From Telopea speciosissima (taxonomy: Eukaryota > Streptophyta > Magnoliopsida > Proteales > Proteaceae), in contig NC_057923.1 of NCBI RefSeq assembly GCF_018873765.1, forward strand, positions 10,304,413 to 10,368,412: DNA of 64,000 bases. Reading direction: 5' to 3'. A program made the position numbers and the translations under genes. Of this stretch, positions 54,354 through 64,000 are shown piece after piece. How positions within the stretch are numbered: position 1 is the stretch's first letter; each line of letters begins with the position of its first letter. Below the pieces are notes generated by a model, which saw nothing but the letters and a program-made list of their open reading frames with translations, was not told where the DNA came from and did no database searches.

Positions 54354-55110
54354 CCCCTAATTAGGAAAACACATAATTTTTTTTTCAATGAAATAAATTT
54401 ATCATTTCACATGAATACTATATTAAAAAAAAAATTATTTTTTGAAAATCATTTGCATCCCTGCACTGAATATTGCATTAAATAACCTTTGGAAAACAAA
54501 TAAGGGAGAATTAAAAAAAAAATAAGGTGTAACTTCTTGTCACCAAAGTGGTGAACCAAGAACCCATATCCTTTCTTAATTGTGTATAATTCTCAAAAGT
54601 TATTTAATGTAGAGATTAAAAAAGGTTTTAAAAAATTGAAAGTTACTTAATGTAGTATGTACTTATGTGAAAGAACAAGGTTTACCCTCGTTGGAAAATA
54701 GTGTGTGATGCTAAAATGACAAAAAGTAAGATAATAACTTTTTTTTTTCACAAACTTTGGTTATAACAAGATTTTCCCTTCCGAAGGTTACAACATTTTA
54801 AGTTCATCACTTTGGTGACAAGTTGCACCTATTTTTTTTATGTAGATAGAAACAACATGGTATGTATTAAATACGATATTTTATTAAACAAATTTGAGAG
54901 CAAAATATAGATATATTTGCAAAACAATAGGTATGCGATCTTCTTGGGCTGCAACCTCATCTCTTGGTCGTCATGCAAACAAAGAACCATTGCAGTCTCC
55001 TATAATAATCTGAGTACAAGGCCCTGGATAGGATTGCCTTCGCTATGACTAATTATCGCATCTAGATTGAAAGCAACAATAGAAGATTCAAGCAACATGC
55101 CCGATCCTTG
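54354..55110. other. Spacer, no gene seen
   Basis: AT-rich with A and T runs. A pair of inverted words (GGTGTAACTTCTTGTCACCA near 54526 and GTGACAAGTTGCACC near 54816) hints at a further degenerate foldback element of about 300 bp. Confidence 0.4.
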
Positions 55111-55300
55111 GGATTCGACTCCTCTACTTCTGCCTGCCTGGTACTGTCGTGCGCCCCCACACACAAGCGCAACGAAAAGTACCACCTTACCCCCACTCGG
55201 GCAAGGTGCTTAGACAGGGATAAGGCGGTACAGTCCAACTTGCTTGTGTGTGGGGCGCACGTGGCTGTAGGGGCAGGAGGAAGTAGAAGAGTCGAAATTG
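55111..55300. mobile_element. Foldback MITE, relative of family A
   Basis: Left arm GATTCGACTCCTCTACTTCT pairs with right arm GGAAGTAGAAGAGTCGAAAT; inner arms GTGCGCCCCCACACACAAGC and CTTGTGTGTGGGGCGCAC extend the stem. The 9-bp flanks CGATCCTTG (55102-55110) and CGATCTTTG (55301-55309) differ once. The centre (CACCTTACCCCCACTCGGGC, GGGATAAGGCGG) matches the family A centre although the ends differ. Confidence 0.82.
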
Positions 55301-55552
55301 CGATCTTTGAACCTTATTTGGAGCCAGACAGGTTTCATCTGAAGTTGGACAAGATGTTCAAAGCTTAGTAGCTAGGGTGATTCCTTTGTCTGCCATTAAT
55401 AGTCCTTCATGCTTCTTCTTTTATGATGTATTTCTAAGATTTTAGCTTGTACATCTTCTTCCTTTTTAATATATTCCTTTGGTTTCTCATATGAAAAAAA
55501 AAAAAAAAAACTTATGGGTGACTAGTAGCAGCGCTACGGTTAAAAACATTAA

Positions 55553-57435
55553 GGGAAAATTTCACGGACACCCCCTAAAAGTATCCAATATATCCGAAAC
55601 TTACCATATTTCGTCAAAAAGGCACAGACTACCCTTATTTTATGAAGAAATATGAACTTAGACCACTCCGTTAGGCTTTTGGGGTTAAGGTGCTGTTAGT
55701 TTTCTCATAATAGCCAAATTACCCTTAGAAGGATTACATGTACCATAATACCCCTTAAGGGTAAAACCCTCTTTTACTAATCTATGGCAGAGAGAACCAG
55801 TGTTCTGAAAAGCCTAATCCATCACCGGCGGCATCCAACACCGGAATCCATCATCTTCCCTATTCTTAGCGGTTCTCCTGTTTATTGACACTAGCAGAAA
55901 AGCATGAGTAAACCAAATGTGAGACCATTTAGGCATTACACCAAGGATTTGAAAGTTTCCGATGCAACTAGTTTGGAAGAAGTGCACTCCCCAACAGATC
56001 AAGATGATGGGTGATAATAATCTTTCTGAACGGATTGTTCAACCCAATTTATCAATAATGAAGAAATGAAACGCAACAGCCGTTACGATCAATCTGAGAA
56101 CAAAGAAAAGCAAAGAAAGATCAAATATTCCGAACAACGAACAGATCCCAACTTCTAGGGCAACTGAGATCAAAGGATGAAACGGACGTGCCTTTGAAGC
56201 CCACCGCTTTCCCTTCCTTAATACAACAAACAACAAATTAATTGAACCAAGAAAGCCCTAACTTTTACAGGCAAAAGCTTTTGAAGATAGATTTCCTCCA
56301 GCGACACAGAGAGAACGAAGAAACGAAGAGGCGAAGATATGAGAAATATAAATACATAATAGATGTGCATTGAAAGAGAGACAAGATGACGTTTTTTATT
56401 TTTTTCAATTTCTTTCCCCCCTTTATTCTACAATAGATCGAACAAATGTTGTCGTTTATCGGATCCGGTTACTGCAAAACCGTCTTGATGTCAAGCCATT
56501 GAATGAAGAGAAGTGGATTCCTGGAATGGGAGCCATTCATGAGAGTCTATACCGGAAGTGCCTCCCACTCTGTTTTGATCACACAAGTCATTTATACCTG
56601 GGAAAAATCTCCCTCCGGGACATTGATTGTACTTCTTTTCTGGATGTGTTGTGCACTGAGTAAAAATTAATCCATATTGCTGCTTGGTTTTGATCCCCTT
56701 CCATGTGCTGGGTGGAAAATGGGAATGTTGGTAGATCAGGTGAATGTTATCAGATTTGCTTGGGGTTAATTAATATACAGGACAAACATGTTTCTTTTAT
56801 CAAAGGCTTTTAATTCTTGGATGTCTCTGTTCTTGCGTCTTCCTCCTTCAGCCCAGCGAAAACGTTGGAAGAGAGAATGGTGTGCCCACAGTCCTATTTT
56901 ACCAAGTCAAATTGGTTTATTCAAGAGAGCAAGAGCACCGACTGGACCCACGAATAGCCCTAGTTTCTCAAGCCTAAAACCCAATCCTGCTGTGATGTAA
57001 CTCACTATACCCAAATCTGAACCTATAACTCAGAGATGGAGAAGGAAAGGGATAGGGAGATGCCGCTGGTAATGGTCGCCGGAGAAGAAATCGCAAGACT
57101 TTATTGAAAGAAATCGCCGAAAATGAAATTGCCAAAGATGGTTTTGTTCTTTGCGCTCCAACGGGAAGAAAGAAGAAGAAGAAGATGAAGAAGGGGTACC
57201 TGTGTTACAAATCTCAAAACGTTAGGTACTCTGGGTGTTATTTTTTTTTATTTAAATAAATAAGAGGGTAAAATCGACTTTCTACTTTGAGTGACACTTA
57301 GAAGGGTAAAATCGACATTTATCTTTCGGGGTATCAATCTGGGCTTAACGTTTGGGGGAAGTTTGCTATTTTGACGAAATATAGTAAGTTTCGGATATAT
57401 TGGATACTTTTAGGGGGTGTACGTGAAATTTTCCC
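55553..57435. mobile_element. Mutator-like element, non-autonomous, 1883 bp
   Basis: Inverted ends of about 66 bp with two mismatches start GGGAAAATTTCACG and include ACACCCCCTAAAAGTATCCA. Perfect 9-bp duplications AAACATTAA flank it (55544-55552 and 57436-57444), typical of Mutator-like elements. The inside has no transposase. It holds short frames, for example 56370-56663 (with EEKWIPGMGAIHESLYRKCL), that I cannot assign; captured host gene pieces (Pack-MULE) are possible but unproven. Confidence 0.85.
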
Positions 57436-57444
57436 AAACATTAA

Positions 57445-58842
57445 ACGCACCTTAAAACACACCACTTGAAATCTACACTGTTGAAAATTTTAATTCAATC
57501 TTAATCGTTGAATATATAATCCCACTCAACCTGTTCACCATTAGAGCAGGTTTCACAACTTTACCCTTTCCTGTCATTGTCTCCCTCCTCTCCGGCGGTG
57601 ACCCCTACCTCGGACCTCTTTCCTCCCACCACTGCAACTCTATCCCAACCCCATTCTTTCGTCGGAGTTGAAGCCATTGTGAACGTTAAAAATCACCGGA
57701 TAGGAATGTTAAAAATTTTTTATTTGGGTTTTCAGATCTGAAACTGTAGACTGAGTTTTCAATTTTTTTTATTCACCCTCCTTCGTTCTTCGCCGAGGGT
57801 TTCAGAGGGTGGAGTTGGGAGGACGAACAAGGGATAGAGAGAGAAAGAGATGGGAAAGCATCGTTTGGGGCGAGGATTGTGTGAGAATTACCATAGTAGC
57901 AGAGGAGAAGAAGGCACGGTGTAAAAGGGCAATTTGGGGGGACCCAATGAGGCTTTACCTTTCCTTTTGCTGCGTTGGCTGCTGCAGGCTTAAGTCTGAA
58001 AAAAAAATTCATGCTTTAGCAAAACTCGGTGAAACTACATCAATAGCCCACCTGAGGCTTCGATCAATAATGGCAGAGGTTGAAGGATCCCTTAATTTCA
58101 CCCTCGTTCCTCCCCTCTCTCATTTTTCTCATCCTTGATTCTCTCTCTGTTTAGAAAAGATCACCTCTCCTTTTTTTTTCTTTTTCTTTTTTTTCTTTTT
58201 TTGTTTTTTTTTTTTCTTTTTTTTTTTTTTTAAGAAAGCTGAATGTTTGAAGAGGAAGAAGAAGACAATATGGAGCAGCTAGACTCGAAACTACAGTTTC
58301 AGTTTTGGAAAAAAAAACAAAAAAACAAAATTTATGCCCAACAAAGTTGAGAAATCCAAAAAAATGGGAAAACCTGAGATTGATCTTTAGCTTGAGCAAC
58401 CCCAGCAATTTCCCATATCAACAATCTTTCCCGTCTGAAAGGGAAGAAAGGGAGAGAGCTACAAAGGCAGAGAGATAGAGAGAATAGAAATTACAGGAAG
58501 GGCATGGCGGAGGTGGGAGGACGGAAGTGGACGGTGATGCTCAGTGAAAAAGAAGTGAATGCCTTAGCCAATAGTAAGTTACATTGTTTCACACCATCAA
58601 TGGTTAGGATTAAAGGTAAAATGTTCCACGATTGAGATTTAATTGTTGCTTATAACGATGCATTTATCGGTCCCGCTGCGACTCTTTTCCCAAAACTTAT
58701 TACATAATATTAAGGCACTGATTGTGACATTCTGTTTAATGACACATACATAGGACATAAACATTGAAAAACTAAAAAAAGAAAAGATAGGTAAGAAAAA
58801 CTAAGTTACATTAGAGGTGAGATATTGAAAGCTAATTAGGGC
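57445..58842. other. Spacer downstream of alpha-dioxygenase gene
   Basis: A long T-rich stretch with short C and G interruptions lies at about 58172-58232. Short overlapping frames at 57773-58138 are not called. A small frame starting at the ATG at 58504 (MAEVGGRKWTVMLSEKEV) could be a first exon, but nothing follows that supports it. Confidence 0.4.
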
Positions 58843-61652
58843 TCAGTGGGGAATGCGAAGATAGAGAGGGACAAGATTATGAGGGTTGGGAGGTAAATCC
58901 CAAACAGAGAAGGCACTAGTGGAGTTCATCCACTTGTCTATCATCTCTGGGTGATGGCGGTGTATCACATCTCTAACGCTCTCTGTAGTGTTCACCCATT
59001 CAAGCCCCTTCTTTGTGTAAGTCTCCTCATTGAAGTAGCTCGTGAAGAACCGATCTGCTTCCAACCTCCTGTGTTCGGTTTGTCCAACCAACACCCACAT
59101 ATGTCAATTTCATCGATTATCACTAGAGAACAGAATGATTGATAGATCCAGATCCTTTACAATGCACTGTCCATAGCGGCCTGAGTGGTACAGACATAAG
59201 GCCACGTGCAATGATCGCCTTATCTCTGTTTCGGACAGGGGTAAGGGGGCCTGTGTCTACGCCACTCAGGCTGCTACTGGCAACACGCCGTAGAGGATCT
59301 GAATTGGTAGACATATGTGTAGTCGAGTTGAGAATTAGATTGAGTACCTGGTAGCCATGACGATGAAAATGACGAATGCCGTCTCGCTGATGGCGAATCC
59401 CTTGATCTTCTTCTCGGCCATGAGACCCACCAGTAGATCAAGTTGCTCAACATCATCATCGTACACTTCACGCAATGTTTGAATGGCTTCAGCGTCATCC
59501 GTCAGATCTTCCCATTTGGAGATTGGAATTAACATCACTCCCCTGCGGAACTCGTTGTACCTTGCAACTTTCCTCTCCCTATCCCTATAAACTGCATCAA
59601 ATAACAACCACACCATATGTATCTCAAGTTCTTGAATCTTTCTGTGACTCATGAGTGAAGGGACTTAATTTCTACTTACCTTCAAGTGCTGGGAGATCAA
59701 CGTGGTCAGGTCTATCAGTACCATCTGGGTTTTGAGGAATGAGGTCTCTCAGCCAAATTGGGTAGTTAAAAAGCTCCAAAGCACCGCATGCTTGGTGTCC
59801 CATGGAAACCATTTGTCTTTCAAACCCAATCTCAGATAGAGTTTTCTCTCCTTTAATACCGACCAGATCGGTTATTGGAACCCTGTTTTTGATATATATT
59901 GCAACGTTTTCATCAAATGAATTCAGATCAGCGTTAGTTAGTGATAAGAGAAAGAAATGTTAGTTTGTGTTAGTTAATTAATGGGGGTCTAAATATGAAC
60001 CGATTCGTTTTGTCTCAAATTGGGATAAGTCAACCTAACGCACTGTGGAACTGAGATTGGGATTGAGACAATATTATATATACTGGTTTTGGATCCCTGC
60101 AATCTTTCGTAAGATTTTTCCCATCCTTCTTCCACAAAGAAGAGATTGGTGGAGTGACGAAAAGCAATGGAAGACTCAAGTCTAAACATTGTTGATGGTG
60201 TTACGACAAGAGATTTGATAACCTAATCGTCATCAACATACGTAGTAGTGTAAGGTACTTTTAATCCCTACATCTTCGTTTGTAATTTGTGGATAAATTG
60301 ACGATATTACGATAAGGGATTCGATAGCCTAATCGTCATCAACGTACGCGGTGCAAGGAACTTCTAATCCCTACATTTTCATTTGTAATTGGTGTTCTAG
60401 ATTTATGTAATGGAGAAAGGGTTTCAGTTTTAACACCTACAATGTTTTCTTCTAGAGAGAGAGAGAGAGAGAGAGAGAGATATACATTTCAAGTAAGGGT
60501 GGTGATTTGTTTGGGCCTGGAGAAGTAGAAAGATCCCAAAGGTGAAGGTAGTCCGGTAGAAGAGAATGCATCCTATAAACACTGACGAACTCCTCAGTCA
60601 GAGAATATGGAACCCCATGATTCTCAGTCTTCTTTAGGCCCACCACACCTCCAAAGATGGCTCCCCCTACATGCCCAAATCTATCCTTGAATTTCTTCCC
60701 CAAAAATCCATACCTGCAATTGCATTGAACAAATATCAAATCCATATCTATATCATCTTCAATTCTGAGAGAGATAGAAATAATAAGCAAGCGTCAGTGG
60801 CTCACCAATTGCCCCGCATAGCTCCAAGCATTGTATCGGTTTTAAGGAGTTCAACAGTCCAATCGATAGTGTGGATCTTGGCAATGACGGCAGAAGTGAC
60901 GAGTCTTGCATGTCGATACAGATCTTCGTCTTCTTGAAGGTGAGGGTATTCCTTCTTTAGGGCAGCACATACGGCATTGTGTTCCTTCACGAATAGGGCT
61001 TGCAAGGTGGAGACACCTGCCCAACTGTTGCGCACGTCGCTAGATATAGCCACCCAATCTTGGTCATGCAGGAGAAGGCCGTCTTCCTCCGATATCTTGA
61101 GCTTCCCATCTTTATAGGTTCTGACTCTCCCCAACATTTTCGCGTTGTTCCCATATATAGAGCTTCCATCCCTTCACATTTCCAAATAATATTAACAGAG
61201 CTTCATCATAATAATTTTAATTTTTTAATTACTATTTCCCATGTCAACTATCTCCGTTATGTTTCTTGTTTTCTTTCTTTTGGCGTTGTGTGCGTATGAA
61301 TGAATAGCCTTGCTTTCTACTAAAAAAAATTACTATTTCCCATGTATATATAATATATAACTTACCACCAAGGTGTCCGGGTGTTCAAAGTACCAATCTT
61401 GATATCGTAGAAACCGGTTGGAACCTCCTTGGTCTTGTAGAATGTGAATGTTTTGAGTGGGCACTGACCCTCTACTTCTCTTGGTGCTGTTAGCTCTACT
61501 TGGTTGGTGTCTTCCAAGTGATCAATCCAATCGTGTATCATGAACTGAATCCAAGAAGCTGCGATCATGTTGAATTGCTTTCCCGTGTCTATGAATTTTC
61601 TCCGGGCTAGAAGTTTCGTGGCCACCACCATTGGGTCTGGTTTTATACGTAG
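58843..61652 (-). CDS. DOX1: Alpha-dioxygenase (fatty acid alpha-oxidation), 5' exon(s) not found
   Basis: Seven exons on the - strand: 61652-61366, 61171-60806, 60713-60486, 59882-59680, 59591-59348, 59068-58843 complete the C-terminal part; all junctions keep frame (six listed are those that join directly, the stop is TGA at 58843-58845). Alpha-dioxygenase is a haem enzyme that adds oxygen to the alpha carbon of fatty acids, giving 2-hydroperoxides in defence and stress. Landmarks: distal-haem His in FMIHDWIDHLED, KTDTMLGAMRGNW, the catalytic Tyr and proximal His in VYRMHSLLPDYLHL, FERQMVSMGHQACGALELFN, and the C-terminal EADRFFTSYFNEETY and TTESVRDVIHRHHPEM. The first exon seen begins RIKPDPMVVATKLLARRKFI; the roughly 100 N-terminal residues expected were not found up to the window end. 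Introns carry a foldback MITE and a tandem repeat. I count six exons in the window. Confidence 0.9.
59146..59301. mobile_element. Foldback MITE, family A copy 4, in last DOX1 intron
   Basis: Ends ATCCAGATCCTTTACAATG and GCCGTAGAGGATCTG are inverted repeats. Flanks GATTGATAG (59137-59145) and AATTGGTAG (59302-59310) agree at seven of nine positions. The inner words CAATGATCGCCTTATC and the mid part match family A. It sits between the last two DOX1 exons without touching splice sites. Confidence 0.72.
60197..60395. repeat. Tandem duplication, about 105 bp, in DOX1 intron
   Basis: Words ATAACCTAATCGTCATCAAC and ATAGCCTAATCGTCATCAAC, each followed by AATCCCTACAT and TTTGTAATT, recur with about 105-bp spacing. 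Confidence 0.75.
60454..60480. repeat. (GA)n microsatellite beside a DOX1 splice donor
   Basis: An uninterrupted GA run of 27 bp that begins only six bases into the intron after the exon ending at 60486 (- strand reads GTATAT then TC repeats). Confidence 0.9.
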
Positions 61653-61731
61653 CTATGAAATACAGATGGAGCAAAAGCTATTAATACGTGCATGGTTGTT
61701 GTTGTGCCAAGCTTAGTACAACATGTTATGC

Positions 61732-61920
61732 AGATCCAGATCATCTACGGCGCAGGCTGCCCGTCCTGCCGTGCTGCGCAGACACAAGGCGGTGTGCATT
61801 GACTGCCTTACTCTTGCCCGAGCGCTTTGGTCAAGTGGGGGTAAGGTGATCATTGAGCATGACCCTGTGTCTGCGCAGCACAGACAGGACAGGACAGCGC
61901 GCCGCAGAAGATCTGTGTGC
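61732..61920. mobile_element. Foldback MITE, family A copy 5
   Basis: Left end AGATCCAGATCATCTACGGC and right end GCCGCAGAAGATCTG are inverted; inner arms GCTGCGCAGACACA and TGTGTCTGCGCAGC form a perfect second stem. Flanks CATGTTATGC (61722-61731) and CATGATATGC (61921-61930) differ once, the clearest duplication of this family. It lies just upstream of the first DOX1 exon seen. Confidence 0.82.
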
Positions 61921-62476
61921 CATGATATGCTACCCACCTTCCCTAGATTTATAAATAGGGCTTAAGGTGTTTTTATTGCGTGCGTGGGTAAGCTTATGGG
62001 CAGCTGAGAAGATAGCTTCTCCGTTTAGGTAATTTTGGTCACATAGGTCACCGGTTAATCAATTATTGGTCCACAATTGGGTTCGTGTTAATCGGACTAT
62101 AATCGCTTTTGAAACAGGCTTATATCAAATTGACTCAAACAAAACTGTGCCAATTACATGAATATTAATTAAAGGCCAATAGGGAATGTTACCAATTACT
62201 TATTTTGCATATCAAAAAATAAGGAATCAATTTCCTGCCCAGGAGTTGAAGGTTCGTGTTCACCTATCGCTCTCTATCTTTCTCCTTTGGGGAGAGAGGT
62301 CATTTCCTATCCCGAGGAGAGATAGAGAGCAGGAAGTGCTAGCGCAGCCTCCATTCTCGAACATGAATCATTTCCCCTAAAAATTAAATATTTTCTTAGA
62401 TGGATTAAAGTGCTAGCGTCACAGGTGGCGGGATTTTCGCCTTTCTATGGGAGTGGGGCAATCATTTTGTAACCCC

Positions 62477-63095
62477 TATGTTTAAGCGCAGGAGCCACTC
62501 AACTAGGTAACGTTCTTTTTCCCATATATATATTTAGGAAAAAGGAGCCTGTCTAGGAGTGTGGCTCCTATGTAATAACCATCATGCTCCCATGAAAGAC
62601 AGAAATCTTGCCTTTGTTGATGCTTCTTATAGAGAGAGAGAGAGAGAGAGAGGTCATCAAACTGAATCAGGTTCCTTTCCCCTGCACATAACCACCATGT
62701 ACAACCCATCTCACACCATCCATTGGGTGTGATCCCCACATCCCATGGACGGTGTGAGATGGGTTGGGGTGGTTACCCGTAAGGGAGGAGATTAGTACTC
62801 CATCAAACTATCGAAGAGAAGAGACGAGAGAGTCAAGCAATCAAGAAAGTTGGTATTCGACAGCACTGTTAAAGATGGAGGAGAGAGCGATCACGAAACA
62901 ATACATGCCTCCTCAACCCCTCCTCCCCCATCCCTTCTTCACTCATTGTCTTCCTCGTCTACCCCTACACCAGTATGGGGGGGCATTAATAGGGATGGAA
63001 TTTTTACATTTAACAAAGGGCAGGCCCGTTATTTTGCCGCCCTCTTTGTTTGGGTGTAGGCACCACACAACCTAGTAAAGCTCTTTTTTGGGAAA
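62477..63095. repeat. Composite of GGAGTGTGG-type foldback arms
   Basis: GCCACTCAACTAGGTAACGTTCTTTTTCCC (in part, at about 62490-62522) recurs as CACCACACAACCTAGTAAAGCTC near 63061-63085, and the arm GCCTGTCTAGGAGTGTGGCT at 62548 is inverted relative to them. A (GA)n run is at about 62630-62652. Several insertions of one family seem stacked here; exact element limits are unclear. Confidence 0.45.
62690..62774. repeat. Strong inverted repeat (hairpin), about 33-bp arms
   Basis: AACCCATCTCACACCATCCA on the left is complementary to GGACGGTGTGAGATGGGTT on the right, with outer words AACCACC and GGTGGTT also pairing and a loop of about 15 bp. Confidence 0.7.
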
Positions 63096-63104
63096 AAAAA
63101 AAAA

Positions 63105-64000
63105 AGGAAATTCACGAATATCCCCCTGAGATATGGATTTATTACCGAAACATCTTTCTGTACGTACCTCTCTTACTTTTCATATTAATTGATAAGTTAA
63201 TCCATGACCGTTAAATTGTTTAGAAAAACGTTAGATTTTTTACTGTACTGATCATATTACCCTTCATTATATACAAAGCCTCTCTTCCATTCTTTTCTAC
63301 TTCTTTCCCAACCGAATGGAGAAGAAAGAAGAAGCCCAAACATGGGAAGGAACTTAACAGCTGCAACACTTTTGTTTTTAGATTGTGCACTAGGGTTTTA
63401 TATCATCTGCAACACCTTTCTCTATGTGCATTTCATCTCCCTCTTTAAAGCTTGATTGGTCTACTTCACTATTGTACAATAACAGAGGCAGAGATTTTTG
63501 AGAGAGGAAGAATGCAATTGACGTGATTCCAATGGATAATAGTCAATTGAAATCCAGGTTCCTCAATCAATTAAACCCAAATGGCGTTCAGAAGTAGTGC
63601 TGCAGAGAAAATCAAAGAGATTGTCACAGAAATGGAAGTGAGAACGACCGTGCAGGCTTCAGAGAAATTCACTGCCGGAGATTCAAAGAGAACAGAGAAT
63701 AACAAATTTGAAGATAACGGAACCCATAACCCCTACCTACCCACTCTCTCTCTCTCTCAGGGTTAGTGTTTCCTTGATTCATCTTTTTCTTCCTCTTCTA
63801 CTCTGACACAGGAACAGAAGAAAAAAAATGGGGAAGGGACAAGGGAGGTTCTCTGAGCGAGAGCATGGTCTCTCCAAACCCTAGACGATTTCTTTGGATT
63901 CGATCGCTCCAGCTTTGGGTCTTGCATCCGGTGGTGCCCTTTGATACAGTTTGAGGGGAGTGAGTTTATGTAGGAGGTGAATGGTAAGTAAATGAAGGAA
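63105..64000. other. Possible Mutator-like element entering from the right, no gene called
   Basis: GGAAATTCACGAATATCCCCCTGAG at 63105 (shown in part) resembles the end of the 55.5-kb Mutator-like element (GGGAAAATTTCACG, ACCCCCT). The partner end would lie outside the window. A frame at 63581-63766 starting MAFRSSAAEKIKEIV has no family I know. Confidence 0.3.

Noticed and set aside
63581-63766. Small gene starting MAFRSSAAEKIKEIV
   Set aside because: No recognisable family, no splice partner, and it lies in probable transposon DNA.

Overview
This window looks like nuclear DNA of a flowering plant, most likely a dicot or other non-grass species. It is AT-rich, its genes have GT-AG introns, and transposable elements fill most intergenic and intronic space. 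The gene families are plant-typical: trichome-birefringence-like, BURP, ABCC, major latex protein and alpha-dioxygenase. I cannot name the species. Exon limits come from reading frames, splice consensus and family conservation; no alignment or expression data were available.

Genes from left to right: (1) the 3' part of a trichome-birefringence-like (TBL) O-acetyltransferase gene, + strand, with an apparent one-base frameshift; (2) an intronless 2H phosphoesterase (cyclic phosphodiesterase / RNA ligase-like), - strand, whose second catalytic His is read as Tyr; (3) a probable plastid GNAT N-acetyltransferase, + strand, in two exons split by an intron of about 9.3 kb; (4) fragments of a PBL28-like receptor-like cytoplasmic kinase pseudogene, - strand; (5) a two-exon BURP protein of the PG1-beta-like type, - strand; (6) a complete ten-exon ABCC transporter, - strand, 1497 codons; (7) a major-latex-protein / Bet v 1 gene, + strand; (8) an alpha-dioxygenase (DOX1-type) gene, - strand, with seven exons seen and the N-terminal exon(s) not found. 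The genes are separate units and do not form an obvious pathway cluster.

Mobile DNA is the most striking content. The GNAT intron holds a miniature LTR retrotransposon with tRNA-Met primer site, a decayed L1-type LINE, an 802-bp hAT-type element with a perfect 8-bp target duplication, and a poly(A) tract of about 230 bp. At 42.1-49.7 kb lies a decayed Ty1/copia element on the - strand, interrupted inside its reverse transcriptase by a 2675-bp TG...CA element flanked by 5-bp duplications, best read as a solo LTR of a Gypsy element. Two more hAT-type elements (49.8 kb, 50.7 kb), a 1.88-kb Mutator-like element with 9-bp duplications (55.5 kb), an Au-type SINE (3.7 kb) and a possible second SINE (40.7 kb) follow.

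The most interesting unexplained signal is a set of small foldback elements (about 120-190 bp). One family, with ends reading ATCCAGATCCTCTACGG, has five copies (9.3, 40.8, 41.4, 59.1, 61.7 kb); a divergent relative is at 55.1 kb; separate families are at 0, 7.5, 7.8, 26.6 and 62.5 kb. Several carry 9-11 bp flanking duplications. They fold end to end and are candidates for hairpin or small-RNA precursors.
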